Origin: an uncultured Pseudorhodobacter sp.
GTDB lineage: Bacteria > Pseudomonadota > Alphaproteobacteria > Rhodobacterales > Rhodobacteraceae
Length of the DNA stretch: 19,878 nucleotides
Assembly (NCBI GenBank): GCA_945957495.1
Contig: CAMFLG010000009.1
Span: forward strand, 1 to 19,878
Direction: 5' to 3'
Shown here: one piece after another, positions 1-7,337 of the stretch
Numbering within the stretch: position 1 is the first letter of the stretch
How the letters are laid out: each line of letters opens with the position of its first letter
The notes under the pieces: generated by a model
Told to the model about the DNA's origin: nothing
The model's input: only the letters and a program-made list of their open reading frames with translations
Database searches by the model: none
Position numbers and translations under genes: made by a program

Positions 1-1344
1 CGCCTGCACGATCTGGACGATCTGTCGAACCGGCTGCTGCGCATCCTGACCGGTCAGGGCAAGGATACCGGCGCCACCATGCCCGACAATCCGGTGCTGG
101 TGGCTCGCAACATCGGGCCGGGCGAATTGCTGGAATATGGCCGCAAGCTGCGCGGCGTGGTGCTGGAAGAAGGCTCTGTCGGCAGCCACGCCGCCATTGT
201 CGCGCGCGCTCTGGCGATCCCGATGGTCATTCATGCCGAACGCATCACGAATGAGGCGCTGAACGGCAACCTTATTCTGGTCGATGGCGATTCCGGCGTG
301 GTGCATCTGCGCCCCGAGGATACCGTGACGCGGTCGTTCCGCGACAAGGTGGCGATGCAGGCCAAGGCGATGCAACGCTATGCCTCGCTGCGCGATCTGC
401 CCGCCACCACCACCGATGGTGTGACCATCGGCATGCTGATGAACGCAGGCCTGATGGCCGATCTGCCATCGCTGGTGGGGTCGGGGGCCGAAGGCGTTGG
501 GCTGTTCCGCACCGAGTTGCAGTTTCTGGTGCGCAACCAGATGCCACGCCGGGATGAGCTGGCGGTGCTGTACAACCGGGTGATCGAGGCGGCAAAGGGC
601 CGTCCCGTGGCCTTCCGCACGCTGGATATCGGGTCGGACAAGGTGCTGCCCTATATGAAGCCGCAGGATGAACCCAACCCCGCGATGGGTTGGCGGGCGA
701 TCCGCGTGGGGCTGGACAAGCCCGGCGTGCTGCGCATGCAGTTGCAGGCGCTGATCCGCGCCCATGCGGGCCGCCCGATGAACATCATGTTCCCCTTCAT
801 CGCCGAACATGGCGAATTCATTCAGGCCCGCAGCCATGTGCTGCGCGAATTGCACCGCGAGAAAAGCCTGGGCCATAAGGTGCCGGAAAAGCTGGAAATC
901 GGCGCGATGCTGGAAACCCCCAGCCTGGCCTATGCGCCGGACGCGTTTTTCGAGATGGCCGATTTCATCTCGATCGGCGGCAATGACCTGAAACAGTTCT
1001 TCTTTGCGGCGGACCGCGAGAATGAACGGGTGCGCAAACGCTATGACACGCTGAACGCGTCGTTCCTGACTTTCCTTGAGTTCATCGTCAAACGCTGTGC
1101 GGCGTCAAAAACCCGGCTGTCGTTTTGCGGCGAGGATGCGGGCCGCCCGGTAGAGGCGGTGGCCTTTGCCGCGATGGGCCTGCGCACGTTGTCGATGCGC
1201 CCGGCCTCGATTGGCCCGGTCAAGGCATTATTGCGGCGGATCAATCTGGCAGAGGCGCGCGGCGTGATCGACACCGCCCGCAGCGCAGGCGCTGAAACCG
1301 TGCGCCCGGCGCTGGAGGCGTGGCTGGCGACGCAGGTGGAATAG
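1..1344 (+). CDS. ptsP: Phosphoenolpyruvate-protein phosphotransferase PtsP (enzyme I-Ntr), 3' part
   Basis: Enzyme I of the nitrogen phosphotransferase system takes phosphate from PEP onto a histidine and passes it to NPr, then EIIA-Ntr, in the cytoplasm. The frame is open to the left edge (first codon CGC at base 1), so the N-terminus is missing; in PtsP that part carries a GAF sensor domain and the start of the NPr-binding domain. The first in-frame ATG, at base 79, is internal. Visible in order: the phospho-histidine loop GSVGSHAAIVAR, with the His codon at 187-189; a PEP-binding segment GLFRTELQF; the barrel motif GGNDLKQFFFAADREN; and the active-site cysteine in SFCGEDAGRP. About 447 residues are present, against roughly 750 for a full PtsP. 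The family assignment is firm. The choice of PtsP over sugar-type PtsI is inferred from motif style. Confidence 0.93.
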   Translation, partial: RLHDLDDLSNRLLRILTGQGKDTGATMPDNPVLVARNIGPGELLEYGRKLRGVVLEEGSVGSHAAIVARALAIPMVIHAERITNEALNGNLILVDGDSGVVHLRPEDTVTRSFRDKVAMQAKAMQRYASLRDLPATTTDGVTIGMLMNAGLMADLPSLVGSGAEGVGLFRTELQFLVRNQMPRRDELAVLYNRVIEAAKGRPVAFRTLDIGSDKVLPYMKPQDEPNPAMGWRAIRVGLDKPGVLRMQLQALIRAHAGRPMNIMFPFIAEHGEFIQARSHVLRELHREKSLGHKVPEKLEIGAMLETPSLAYAPDAFFEMADFISIGGNDLKQFFFAADRENERVRKRYDTLNASFLTFLEFIVKRCAASKTRLSFCGEDAGRPVEAVAFAAMGLRTLSMRPASIGPVKALLRRINLAEARGVIDTARSAGAETVRPALEAWLATQVE

Positions 1345-1380
1345 CGGCGGTCAGGCTTTCGCGCAACGCCGGGGCCAAGG

Positions 1381-1448
1381 CCGATTTCTTCGAAGAAATC
1401 GGTTCGGAGCCTTCGAAGGCTCCGGTGCGGATTTTTTGAAAAATCCGC
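1381..1448. repeat. Array of three adjacent perfect palindromes (REP-like element or bidirectional terminator)
   Basis: Three inverted repeats follow each other with almost no spacing. Bases 1381-1402 form a 22-bp perfect palindrome around TTCGAA. Bases 1406-1423 form an 18-bp perfect palindrome, also around TTCGAA. At 1427-1448, 10-bp arms (GCGGATTTTT and AAAAATCCGC) flank a 2-base centre. The array lies between the convergent ends of ptsP and the EcsC-family gene. The third hairpin has a T/A-rich stem, so it could stop transcription from either side. Its dense symmetry also resembles dispersed intergenic repeats of Rhodobacterales. Which of these it is cannot be told from one copy. Confidence 0.7.
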
Positions 1449-1489
1449 GCGCGCGGCCCGGCGACCCGCCTTCCCGCACCCTGTCGCGT

Positions 1490-2248
1490 CTAGGCGCGCG
1501 ACACCAAGGGCACGCCTGCGGCGCGCGTGAAGGCCGCCACAACCGTCTCGCCGCCGCCGGATTCCGCCAGTCGCATCAGCGCGAAACGAATGCGGGCAAG
1601 CTCTCGGTAATAGTTCAGGTAGGCGGCGTTCAGCGCGGCCCCGGTGACAGCGCCGATCACCGGCACCGCCTGCAAGGCGAGTTTCTGGCCCATCGCGGCA
1701 GCAAGGCGCGGCGCGATTGTGGCAATCAGCTTTTGAATGGCAGGGGTGGACAGGGTCATCCGGGCCGACAGAAACGCGGTGTTCACCCCGTCATCGCCGT
1801 GCAAGGGCGTGCCAGAAGCGAACACCTCCAGACAGGCGGCGCGGATGCCGGGTTCTTGCGGATCATAGCCCGCTGCAATCGCCTCGCGCCGGATGGCATG
1901 CAGGAAAACCGTGATGGTGACAGGCAGTTCGGCCATGGCGGTCACGATCCCACCTGCCCCGCCTGCGGCACCGGTGGCAAGTGCTGCGGCCATCGCACCA
2001 CCCCGGCCCAGATCGGGGCCATCCTCGGCCAATCCCGCCAGCCCATGCGCGGCCATCAGCGCGGCGACAATGACACGGTCAATCTCTGGCCGCACCGCGA
2101 CGGGCAGCATGGCCATCTGCCGTTCCACCGTATTGCCCAACCGGTTCAACAGGCGCATCAGCGGGCCGTTCGCGCGCCGATACGCCTCGGCCAGCGCGGC
2201 GATTTCGGGGGCGATGGGTTTGGCGCGCAGGGCGGGAAGTTGGGTCAT
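1490..2248 (-). CDS. EcsC family protein
   Basis: The 252-residue protein shows the conserved pattern I associate with the EcsC family (PF12787): a segment around residues 110-150 (AELPVTITVFLHAIRREA, then ACLEVFASG) and a later stretch LALQAVPVIGAVTGAALNAAYLNYY near residues 190-215. EcsC is named after the third gene of the Bacillus ecs ABC transporter locus, but stand-alone proteobacterial members have no known biochemical role. Gly/Ala-rich stretches at about 80-105 and 195-210 could be membrane-associated helices; I see no signal peptide. It is transcribed convergently with ptsP. The gene upstream on the same strand begins 92 bases away, so it may be a separate unit. No strong ribosome binding site precedes the ATG. 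Confidence 0.82.
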   Translation of the reverse strand: MTQLPALRAKPIAPEIAALAEAYRRANGPLMRLLNRLGNTVERQMAMLPVAVRPEIDRVIVAALMAAHGLAGLAEDGPDLGRGGAMAAALATGAAGGAGGIVTAMAELPVTITVFLHAIRREAIAAGYDPQEPGIRAACLEVFASGTPLHGDDGVNTAFLSARMTLSTPAIQKLIATIAPRLAAAMGQKLALQAVPVIGAVTGAALNAAYLNYYRELARIRFALMRLAESGGGETVVAAFTRAAGVPLVSRA

Positions 2249-2340
2249 GCGGGTAATGTGGGGCAGCCCTGCCCCCCTGACAAGCCCTTAGGCCCGTTGG
2301 GTTCAACGGAATTCACCGACCGGGGCGAAGGCGATCCGCC

Positions 2341-2841
2341 CTAAGGCAAAGTTCCGCTGTTGGCCTTGGTGACAGGCCCTGCCACCGCGTCCCAGGCGCC
2401 TTTTTTCAGGGCCAGACCCAGAACGCGGTCGGGGTTGGTGGGGGGCGGCATCTCCACGCCCGATAGTTTGCGAAAGCCAAAGCGGCTATAATAGGGCGCG
2501 TCGCCCACCAGCATCACGCGCTCCCAACCCAGACGCCGCGCCTCGGCCAGGCTTTCGTTGATCAGCAAGGCCCCCAGCCCTTCGCCCTGCCGGGTGGGGT
2601 GAACCGCCACAGGGCCCAGAAGCAGCACGTCCTCGCCCCCCACCTCTGCCGGCCAATAGCGGATCGCGGCGGCCAGCGTGCCGTCCTCGTCGCGCAGGAT
2701 CAGGCACAGCGCCGCCACCGTCGCCACCCCGTCGCGCAGACGGTAGGAGGACAGCGCAGTACGGCCGGGCGCAAAGCAAAGGTCATAAAGCGCCTCAACC
2801 TCCCACCAATCGGCTTCGGTTTCCTCTTCCAGTCTGTACAC
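2341..2841 (-). CDS. GNAT family N-acetyltransferase
   Basis: This 166-residue protein has the GNAT fold. The acetyl-CoA pyrophosphate-binding loop is RQGEGLG at residues 84-90, just after the beta-4 strand LLLGPVAVHP. A typical later element, DAPYYSRFGFRKL, is the segment seen in YhbS-like acetyltransferases. The substrate cannot be read from sequence. The gene is divergent from the flavin-reductase gene; only 77 bases separate the two chosen starts, so both promoters must lie there or overlap the coding ends. Confidence 0.88.
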   Translation of the reverse strand: MYRLEEETEADWWEVEALYDLCFAPGRTALSSYRLRDGVATVAALCLILRDEDGTLAAAIRYWPAEVGGEDVLLLGPVAVHPTRQGEGLGALLINESLAEARRLGWERVMLVGDAPYYSRFGFRKLSGVEMPPPTNPDRVLGLALKKGAWDAVAGPVTKANSGTLP

Positions 2842-2918
2842 GCCGCAGGCCCTCAGGAATCATCTTGAAACGCGGGTAACATGCGAACATGACAGGATCA
2901 AACCGGAAGGAAGCGCGG

Positions 2919-3494
2919 ATGTTTTACGAACCGAAAAACGGTCATGGCCTGCCGTACAATCCGTTCAAGGCGATTGTGGCCCCCCGCCCGATCGGCTGGA
3001 TTTCCACACGCGGGGCGGCGGGCGACAATCTGGCGCCCTATTCGTTCTTCAACGCCCTGACGGATGCGCCGCCGCAGGTGATGTTTGCGGGCGCCCTGGC
3101 GGATTCGATCCACAACGCGCGGCAATCGGGGGTGTTTGCGGTGAATATGGTGGCAGAGGCGGCCATGGCCGCGATGAACGCCACGTCAAAACCGCTGCCA
3201 CTGGGGCAGGATGAATTTGGCTTTGCCGGGGTGGCCAAGGCCGAATGCCACAGCATCGACTGCCCGCGCGTGGCGGACGCGCCCGCCACACTGGAATGCC
3301 GCATGAGCCATGTGCTGCAGTTGCAGGGCGAGGATAACTGGATGGTGATTGGCGAGGTGGTGGGCGTGCATCTGCGCGACGATTGCCTGACGGACGGCAT
3401 GTTGGACATCCGGCGCTATCATCCGGTGGCGCGCATGGGCTATCACGACTATGCCATTGTGCGCGATGTGGTCGAATTGAAACGGCCGAAATGA
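2919..3494 (+). CDS. Flavin reductase family protein (FMN-binding split barrel)
   Basis: The protein has the flavin-reductase-like split-barrel pattern (PF01613): PRPIGWIST near the N-terminus, then LAPYSFFNALTDAPPQVMF, which in the family forms the FMN phosphate/isoalloxazine pocket. Relatives bind FMN and reduce it with NAD(P)H or act on unknown substrates; the physiological role here is not known. I chose the ATG at 2919 (191 residues) because GGAAGGA at 2905-2911 lies seven bases ahead of it. The in-frame ATG at 2889 would add ten residues but has no such site. It is followed 28 bases later by the GAP/LysE-like gene on the same strand and may share its transcript. Confidence 0.88.
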   Translation: MFYEPKNGHGLPYNPFKAIVAPRPIGWISTRGAAGDNLAPYSFFNALTDAPPQVMFAGALADSIHNARQSGVFAVNMVAEAAMAAMNATSKPLPLGQDEFGFAGVAKAECHSIDCPRVADAPATLECRMSHVLQLQGEDNWMVIGEVVGVHLRDDCLTDGMLDIRRYHPVARMGYHDYAIVRDVVELKRPK

Positions 3495-3522
3495 GCCGGC
3501 CCTGCCGGGAATGGAGGCTTTG

Positions 3523-4197
3523 ATGCTTGCGGCGATCCTTGACTCCTTGCCCATCGCGCTTGGCCTGATCCTGGCCACGCTGCCGAATGTGGCGGTGCCG
3601 CTGATCCTGGCGGCGCGGCCCGGGGCGCAGGCGGTGCTGGGCTTTCTGATCGGCTGGGGGTTGGGTTATCTGGCACTGGGCGGCGGTGTGATCGCCTTTG
3701 CCGATCTGACGGCGCGCGAACCGGCGGCGCCCGCCGCCTGGGTGGTGTGGGCACGGCTGTTGCTGGGGCTTGCGCTGTTGCTGTTCGGTTGGCTGAAATG
3801 GCGCAACCGACCGCTGCCGGGGATGGAGGCAGAGATGCCCGGCTGGATGGCCTCGGTCGAAACCATCAACGCGCCTTTGGCGGTCGTAATGGGCTTTCTG
3901 ATGGTGGTGCTGAACCCGAAAAACGCAGTCTTGATCATCTCTGGCGCGCTGTCGATTGCGGCGGCAAGCTCTGCCCCGGCCGAACAGGCGGCGGCGCTGC
4001 TGGTGTTCACCGCGATTGCCAGCCTTGCGATGGCCGCGCCGCTGGTCCTGCGCCTGACGCTGGGGCCCGCCGCGACTGACGCGCTGATCCGGCTGAAAGC
4101 CGCCTTCGCCCGCCACAGCCGCGTCATCATGAGCGTTGTGCTGCTGGGGCTGGGCCTGTTTGTCATCGGCAGCGCCCTTGCCGATCTGCTGTTCTGA
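3523..4197 (+). CDS. GAP family / LysE-like integral membrane protein
   Basis: The protein is about 224 residues and very hydrophobic, with roughly six membrane segments. Its layout fits the GAP/SfLAP family (PF11139) of the LysE-type transporter superfamily: an N-terminal helix with a conserved proline (LATLPNVAVPLIL), a cytoplasmic loop rich in W/K/R (FGWLKWRNRPLPG), a helix ending in NPKNAVLI, and two C-terminal helices. Members are presumed exporters; the substrate is unknown. The ATG at 3523 is preferred because GGAGG at 3513-3517 sits five bases ahead. An in-frame ATG at 3511 would add four residues and overlaps that site. It ends 12 bases before the GFA gene, which suggests co-transcription. 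Confidence 0.8.
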   Translation: MLAAILDSLPIALGLILATLPNVAVPLILAARPGAQAVLGFLIGWGLGYLALGGGVIAFADLTAREPAAPAAWVVWARLLLGLALLLFGWLKWRNRPLPGMEAEMPGWMASVETINAPLAVVMGFLMVVLNPKNAVLIISGALSIAAASSAPAEQAAALLVFTAIASLAMAAPLVLRLTLGPAATDALIRLKAAFARHSRVIMSVVLLGLGLFVIGSALADLLF

Positions 4198-4209
4198 AAG
4201 GCGCGCGCG

Positions 4210-4605
4210 ATGAAAACCCTGACCGGCCAATGCCTGTGCCGCGCCGTGACCTATCAGGTGACGGACGCCTTCGCCTATGCCGTGAATTGCCACTGTTCCA
4301 ACTGCCGACGCAGCACCGGGGCTGCCTTCAAACCCCTGGCCGGAATCCGCATCACAGAGGTCAGGATCACCGCAGGCGCAGAGCATGTGTTGCGCTATGG
4401 CGACGGGGTTGACCATGATCTGCACTGCGCCACCTGCGGATCGCTGCTGTATTCCGTGGTCCGCGACGGCGCTTTCGCGCATGTGGCGATGGGCACGCTG
4501 CTGGACGCGCCGGGCATCCGGCCCACAGCGCATATCTTTGTCGGATCGAAGGCACCGTGGTTCGAGATCACCGACGATCTGCCCCAGCACGATACATTCG
4601 GCTAG
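4210..4605 (+). CDS. GFA family protein (glutathione-dependent formaldehyde-activating enzyme / CENP-V domain)
   Basis: This 131-residue zinc protein carries the cysteine pattern of the GFA family: C8 and C10, then C27, C29 and C32 (NCHCSNCRR), and C73 and C76 (CATCGS). In Gfa these bind two zinc ions, and one site exchanges with glutathione. The founding member was reported to speed S-hydroxymethylglutathione formation, but most family members have no proven activity, so a role in aldehyde handling here is only inferred. A GAAAGG-type site precedes the ATG. The length is near the family norm. Confidence 0.9.
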   Translation: MKTLTGQCLCRAVTYQVTDAFAYAVNCHCSNCRRSTGAAFKPLAGIRITEVRITAGAEHVLRYGDGVDHDLHCATCGSLLYSVVRDGAFAHVAMGTLLDAPGIRPTAHIFVGSKAPWFEITDDLPQHDTFG

Positions 4606-4665
4606 GCGCACGCGCCTCTTGCCAAAACAACTAAACAGGTTAACCATTCTGGCAGGAGGGCCACC

Positions 4666-5838
4666 ATGACCTATGCCAGCACCATCACCATCGACGCGCT
4701 TGAAGCCGATCCGTTCCCGATCTACGCCCGTCTGCGCCGCGAGGAACCCCTGATCCATGTGCCCGCCGCGAACTGCTGGTTCGCCACGCGCTGGAAGGAT
4801 ATCGAGGCGATCAACCGCTCTGCCGATTTTACCGCCGCCTCGGAGGATGCGCCGGTGAACGACGCCTTTGGCCGCCCGAATGTGCTGACCAGCGAGGGTG
4901 CGGTGCATGCGGAATTGCGCGGCGGGATCGAACCGCATTACCGCCCCCGCAAGGTGTCGGAATACATCGGCGCGCTGGTGCGCCCGATTGCGCAGGCGCA
5001 ACTGGCGGCGCTGCGGGCCAGTGGCGACAATGACCTGATGGCGGGGTATTTCGAGCCGATCTCGGCCCTGTCACTCGCGCGGTCTTTCGGGATTTCGGCG
5101 GTGGACGTGGCCACCCTGCGCCGCTGGTTCCACGGATTGTCGGAAGGTGCGATCAACTTTGAACGCGACCCGGCGCGCAAGGCGATCTGCGACCGGGCGG
5201 TGGCAGAGATCGAGGCGGTGCTGATCCCGGTTCTGGACCGGCTGCGCGACGCCCCCGATGGCTCGCCCCTATCGCATCTTCTGCATTCGGGGATGGAGCC
5301 GGGGCAGACCCGCCCCTACGCCCAGATCCTGCCATCGGTGAAAGTCACCCTCTTGGGCGGCATGCAGGAACCGGGCCATGGCGCGGGGTCGATCGTGACC
5401 GGGCTTTTGATGAACCCCGATCAGATGGCGGCATTGCGGGCCGATCTGGACGGGCTGTTGCCGCAAGCGATTGAAGAGGGCCTGCGCTGGATCGCACCCA
5501 TCGGCACGATGATGCGCACGGCGCTGCGCGATACCGTGGTGAACGGGGTGCCCGTGCCGCAGGGCACTGCCATCTCGCTGATCCTGGCCTCGGCCAACCG
5601 CGACGAGACACGCTTTCCCGATCCCGACCGGTTTGACATCTTCCGCAAACCCAAGTCGCATATGTCCTTTGGCGCAGGCGCGCATTTTTGCGCGGGCAAG
5701 TGGTTCGCCAAGGCGCAGATCGAGATTGCCCTGCGGGTGCTGTTCGAGGCCTTCCCCGACCTGGCCCTGGCCGACGGCCCGCCCGCGTTCAAAGGCTGGG
5801 AGTTCCGCTATCCCACCAGCCTGCGCGTGACGCTGTAA
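4666..5838 (+). CDS. Cytochrome P450 with atypical I-helix
   Basis: A soluble bacterial P450 of 390 residues with no membrane anchor. The heme loop FGAGAHFCAG carries the ligand Cys342. The K-helix ExxR pair is E271/R274, and FPDPDRFDIFR forms the meander. The I-helix reads GGMQEPGHG at residues 231-239: the usual acid-Thr pair that feeds protons to bound oxygen is replaced by Glu235-Pro236, with no threonine. The fold is therefore certain, but classic oxygen activation may be altered. Substrate unknown. No ferredoxin or ferredoxin reductase is in the window. The start is well supported by AGGAGGG five bases ahead of the ATG. It lies 60 bases after the GFA gene and may be the last gene of that transcript or have its own promoter. 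Confidence 0.93.
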   Translation: MTYASTITIDALEADPFPIYARLRREEPLIHVPAANCWFATRWKDIEAINRSADFTAASEDAPVNDAFGRPNVLTSEGAVHAELRGGIEPHYRPRKVSEYIGALVRPIAQAQLAALRASGDNDLMAGYFEPISALSLARSFGISAVDVATLRRWFHGLSEGAINFERDPARKAICDRAVAEIEAVLIPVLDRLRDAPDGSPLSHLLHSGMEPGQTRPYAQILPSVKVTLLGGMQEPGHGAGSIVTGLLMNPDQMAALRADLDGLLPQAIEEGLRWIAPIGTMMRTALRDTVVNGVPVPQGTAISLILASANRDETRFPDPDRFDIFRKPKSHMSFGAGAHFCAGKWFAKAQIEIALRVLFEAFPDLALADGPPAFKGWEFRYPTSLRVTL

Positions 5839-5847
5839 CCTATCGGG

Positions 5848-5990
5848 AAGGTGGGCAGATTGCCCACCCTACACCCGCGTTGGCGGGGCAAGGCCGAGCC
5901 TGTGGCCGGGCTGCCGTCCGTAGGATGGGCAATCTGCCCATCCAGCCTCCACGCCAAACCACCGCCCGTAGGGTGGGCAATCTGCCCATC
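5848..5990. repeat. Three copies of a short palindromic intergenic repeat
   Basis: The unit reads GTAGGRTGGGCAATCTGCCC plus AYC, with a hairpin formed by TGGGCA and TGCCCA around ATC. Copy 1 is on the minus strand (5848-5872, stem 5850-5868). Copies 2 and 3 are on the plus strand (unit 5920-5943, stem 5923-5943; unit 5968-5990, stem 5971-5990). Copy 2 has both R=A and matching Y=T, so its stem stays fully paired (compensatory change); copy 3 has one mismatch at that place. The short open frames read through these copies just translate the repeat and are not genes. The form fits a dispersed REP/MITE-like element. Confidence 0.75.
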
Positions 5991-6153
5991 ATCCGCCCCC
6001 ATTCCTTAACAGACCCCTAATTCCACCACCCCAACCCTTTGATCTCAAACCCACAAATTTTGTCCCGGGCCGGGACAGGCCCTGCAAATCCCCCCTTTCC
6101 CCGCCAGCAAAGCCTGCCTAAACTCAGCTGACCCCAACCAGAAGGAGAGACCC
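5991..6153 (+). promoter_or_regulatory. Upstream region of mtnP with ribosome binding site
   Basis: This rest of the 315-base gap between the P450 gene and mtnP holds no gene. A strong Shine-Dalgarno AAGGAG at 6142-6147 sits six bases before the mtnP ATG and fixes that start. A hairpin TGTCCCG-GGC-CGGGACA occupies 6061-6077, preceded by AAATTTT. I cannot place a convincing -35/-10 pair. The mtnP operon promoter presumably lies here, because nothing upstream is closely coupled. Confidence 0.45.
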
Positions 6154-7020
6154 ATGCAACCCATGATCGGCGTGATCGGCGGCTCGGGGGTGTATCAGAT
6201 CGAGGGGGTCGAGGGGGCAAGCTGGGTCAAGGTGAAAACGCCCTGGGGGCGGCCCTCGGATGAGGTGATGGTGGGGCGGCTGAACGGGGTGGCGATGGCG
6301 TTTCTGCCGCGACACGGGCGCGGGCATGTGCAGACACCGTCCTCGATCAACTACCGCGCCAATATCGACGCGCTGAAACGGCTGGGCTGCACTGATGTGG
6401 TGGCGGTGTCGGCGGTGGGGTCGCTGCGGGCCGATTTCAGCCCCGGCGATTTCGTGGTGGTGGATCAGTTCATCGACCGCACCTTTGCGCGCGAGAAGTC
6501 GTTCTTCGGCCCCGGCTGCGTCGGCCATGTCAGCGTGGCGCAGCCGACCTGCCCGCGTCTGGGTGAGGCCTGTTATCAGGCGGCGCTGCAGGCGGGGATC
6601 ACGGTTCACCGCGGAGCGACTTATCTCGCGATGGAGGGGCCGCAGTTTTCCACCCTCGCCGAAAGCAGGCTTTACCGGCAGTGGGGCGCGGATGTGATCG
6701 GCATGACCGGCATGCCAGAGGCGAAGCTCGCCCGCGAGGCAGAGCTTTGCTATGCCAGCGTGGCGATGATCACCGATTACGACTGCTGGCACGAGGGCCA
6801 TGGCGCGGTGGATGTGGCAGAGGTGATCAAGACCCTGACCGCCAATGCCAGTGCGGCGCGGTCGCTGGTGGCCAACCTGCCCGCGCTGTTGCCCGAACAC
6901 CCGACCTGCCCGCATGGCTGCGACCACGCGCTGACCTATGCGCTGATGACCGCGCCGGATCGGCGTGACCCGGAGCTGCTGGCAAAGCTGGATGCGGTGG
7001 CGGGGCGGGTTTTGAAGTGA
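6154..7020 (+). CDS. mtnP: S-methyl-5'-thioadenosine phosphorylase
   Basis: The enzyme cleaves 5'-methylthioadenosine with phosphate to 5-methylthioribose-1-phosphate and adenine, in the cytoplasm; the substrate arises from polyamine and acyl-homoserine-lactone synthesis. The 288 residues match the family length. Visible: the phosphate-binding GGSG (residues 9-12) in VIGGSGVY, PRHGRGH, AVSAVGSLR, MEGPQFSTLAES, and GMTGMPEAKLAREAE followed by TDYDCWHEG, a pattern typical of MTA phosphorylase rather than purine nucleoside phosphorylase. The start is supported by AAGGAG six bases upstream. The stop TGA overlaps the GTG start of the next gene (GTGA). Its product adenine is the substrate of apt, three genes downstream. 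Confidence 0.96.
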   Translation: MQPMIGVIGGSGVYQIEGVEGASWVKVKTPWGRPSDEVMVGRLNGVAMAFLPRHGRGHVQTPSSINYRANIDALKRLGCTDVVAVSAVGSLRADFSPGDFVVVDQFIDRTFAREKSFFGPGCVGHVSVAQPTCPRLGEACYQAALQAGITVHRGATYLAMEGPQFSTLAESRLYRQWGADVIGMTGMPEAKLAREAELCYASVAMITDYDCWHEGHGAVDVAEVIKTLTANASAARSLVANLPALLPEHPTCPHGCDHALTYALMTAPDRRDPELLAKLDAVAGRVLK

Positions 7021-7337
7021 AAGTGCTGGTGCTGGGGGCGGATGGGTTCATCGGCCGCCACATCGCGTTTTATCTGCGGGCGCAAGGGGTCGAAGTGCTG
7101 GCCCATGCCCGCGCGCCGGATCGGCTGGCGCGGATGGGCTTTGCCACCCTGCGCGCCGATCTGACCGACCCTGCCACGCATGATCCCGCGTTCTGGCGCC
7201 CGCATCTGGGGGCGGGGTGCCATATCATCAACGCGGCAGGGTTGCTGACCGGGCCCACGCGGGCGTTTGAGGGCGTGCATGTCACCGCCCCAGCCGCCGC
7301 CTACGCGGGCCTTGACGGCGGGCGGGGGGGGTGCTGA
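7017..7337 (+). CDS. SDR-family NAD(P)-binding protein, N-terminal fragment (frameshifted gene, part 1)
   Basis: A Rossmann-fold start (VLVLGADGFIGRHIAFYL, with the GxxGxxG motif) is followed by RADLTDPATHD and IINAAGLLTG, as in atypical short-chain dehydrogenase/epimerase-like proteins. Translation starts at GTG 7017, overlapping the mtnP stop, which implies translational coupling. The frame ends after about 106 residues, directly behind a run of eight G at 7324-7331; its last residues are a Gly/Arg-rich tail. The rest of the protein continues in another frame from 7331. One more G in the run would join the two parts as ...GGRGGVLISAVGIEA. The pair may be a pseudogene, a programmed frameshift, a phase-variable gene or a sequencing error. 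Confidence 0.8.
   Translation: MKVLVLGADGFIGRHIAFYLRAQGVEVLAHARAPDRLARMGFATLRADLTDPATHDPAFWRPHLGAGCHIINAAGLLTGPTRAFEGVHVTAPAAAYAGLDGGRGGC
7324..7331 (+). other. G8 homopolymer at the frameshift point
   Basis: Eight consecutive G lie exactly where the SDR reading frame breaks. The upstream frame runs GGG-GGG-TGC-TGA into a stop. A -1 slip, or one added G, continues as GTG-CTG-ATT-TCG, which encodes the expected LISAVG segment. The downstream frame has its own stop (TGA at 7313-7315) just ahead of the run, so the switch must happen between 7316 and about 7331. Confidence 0.8.

Noticed and set aside
2294..2309. Hairpin CCGTTG/CAACGG between the GNAT and EcsC-family genes
   Set aside because: Only six base pairs and no T tract on either strand; too weak to call a terminator.
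4604..4617. Small inverted repeat AGGCGC/GCGCCT after the GFA gene
   Set aside because: A two-base centre and no T run; short GC palindromes are common in this base composition.
3049..5001. 650-residue open frame on the minus strand
   Set aside because: It lies antisense to four well-supported genes, is rich in His, Gln, Arg and Gly with no domain pattern, and is the kind of long shadow frame expected in GC-rich coding DNA.
5808..6002. Short minus-strand frame with repeated GQIAHPT peptides
   Set aside because: The repeated peptides are just translations of the palindromic DNA repeat, not a protein family.
6006..6020. CtrA-like motif TTAA-N7-CTAA upstream of mtnP
   Set aside because: The second half-site is imperfect, it is a single occurrence, and there is no supporting promoter; chance is likely.
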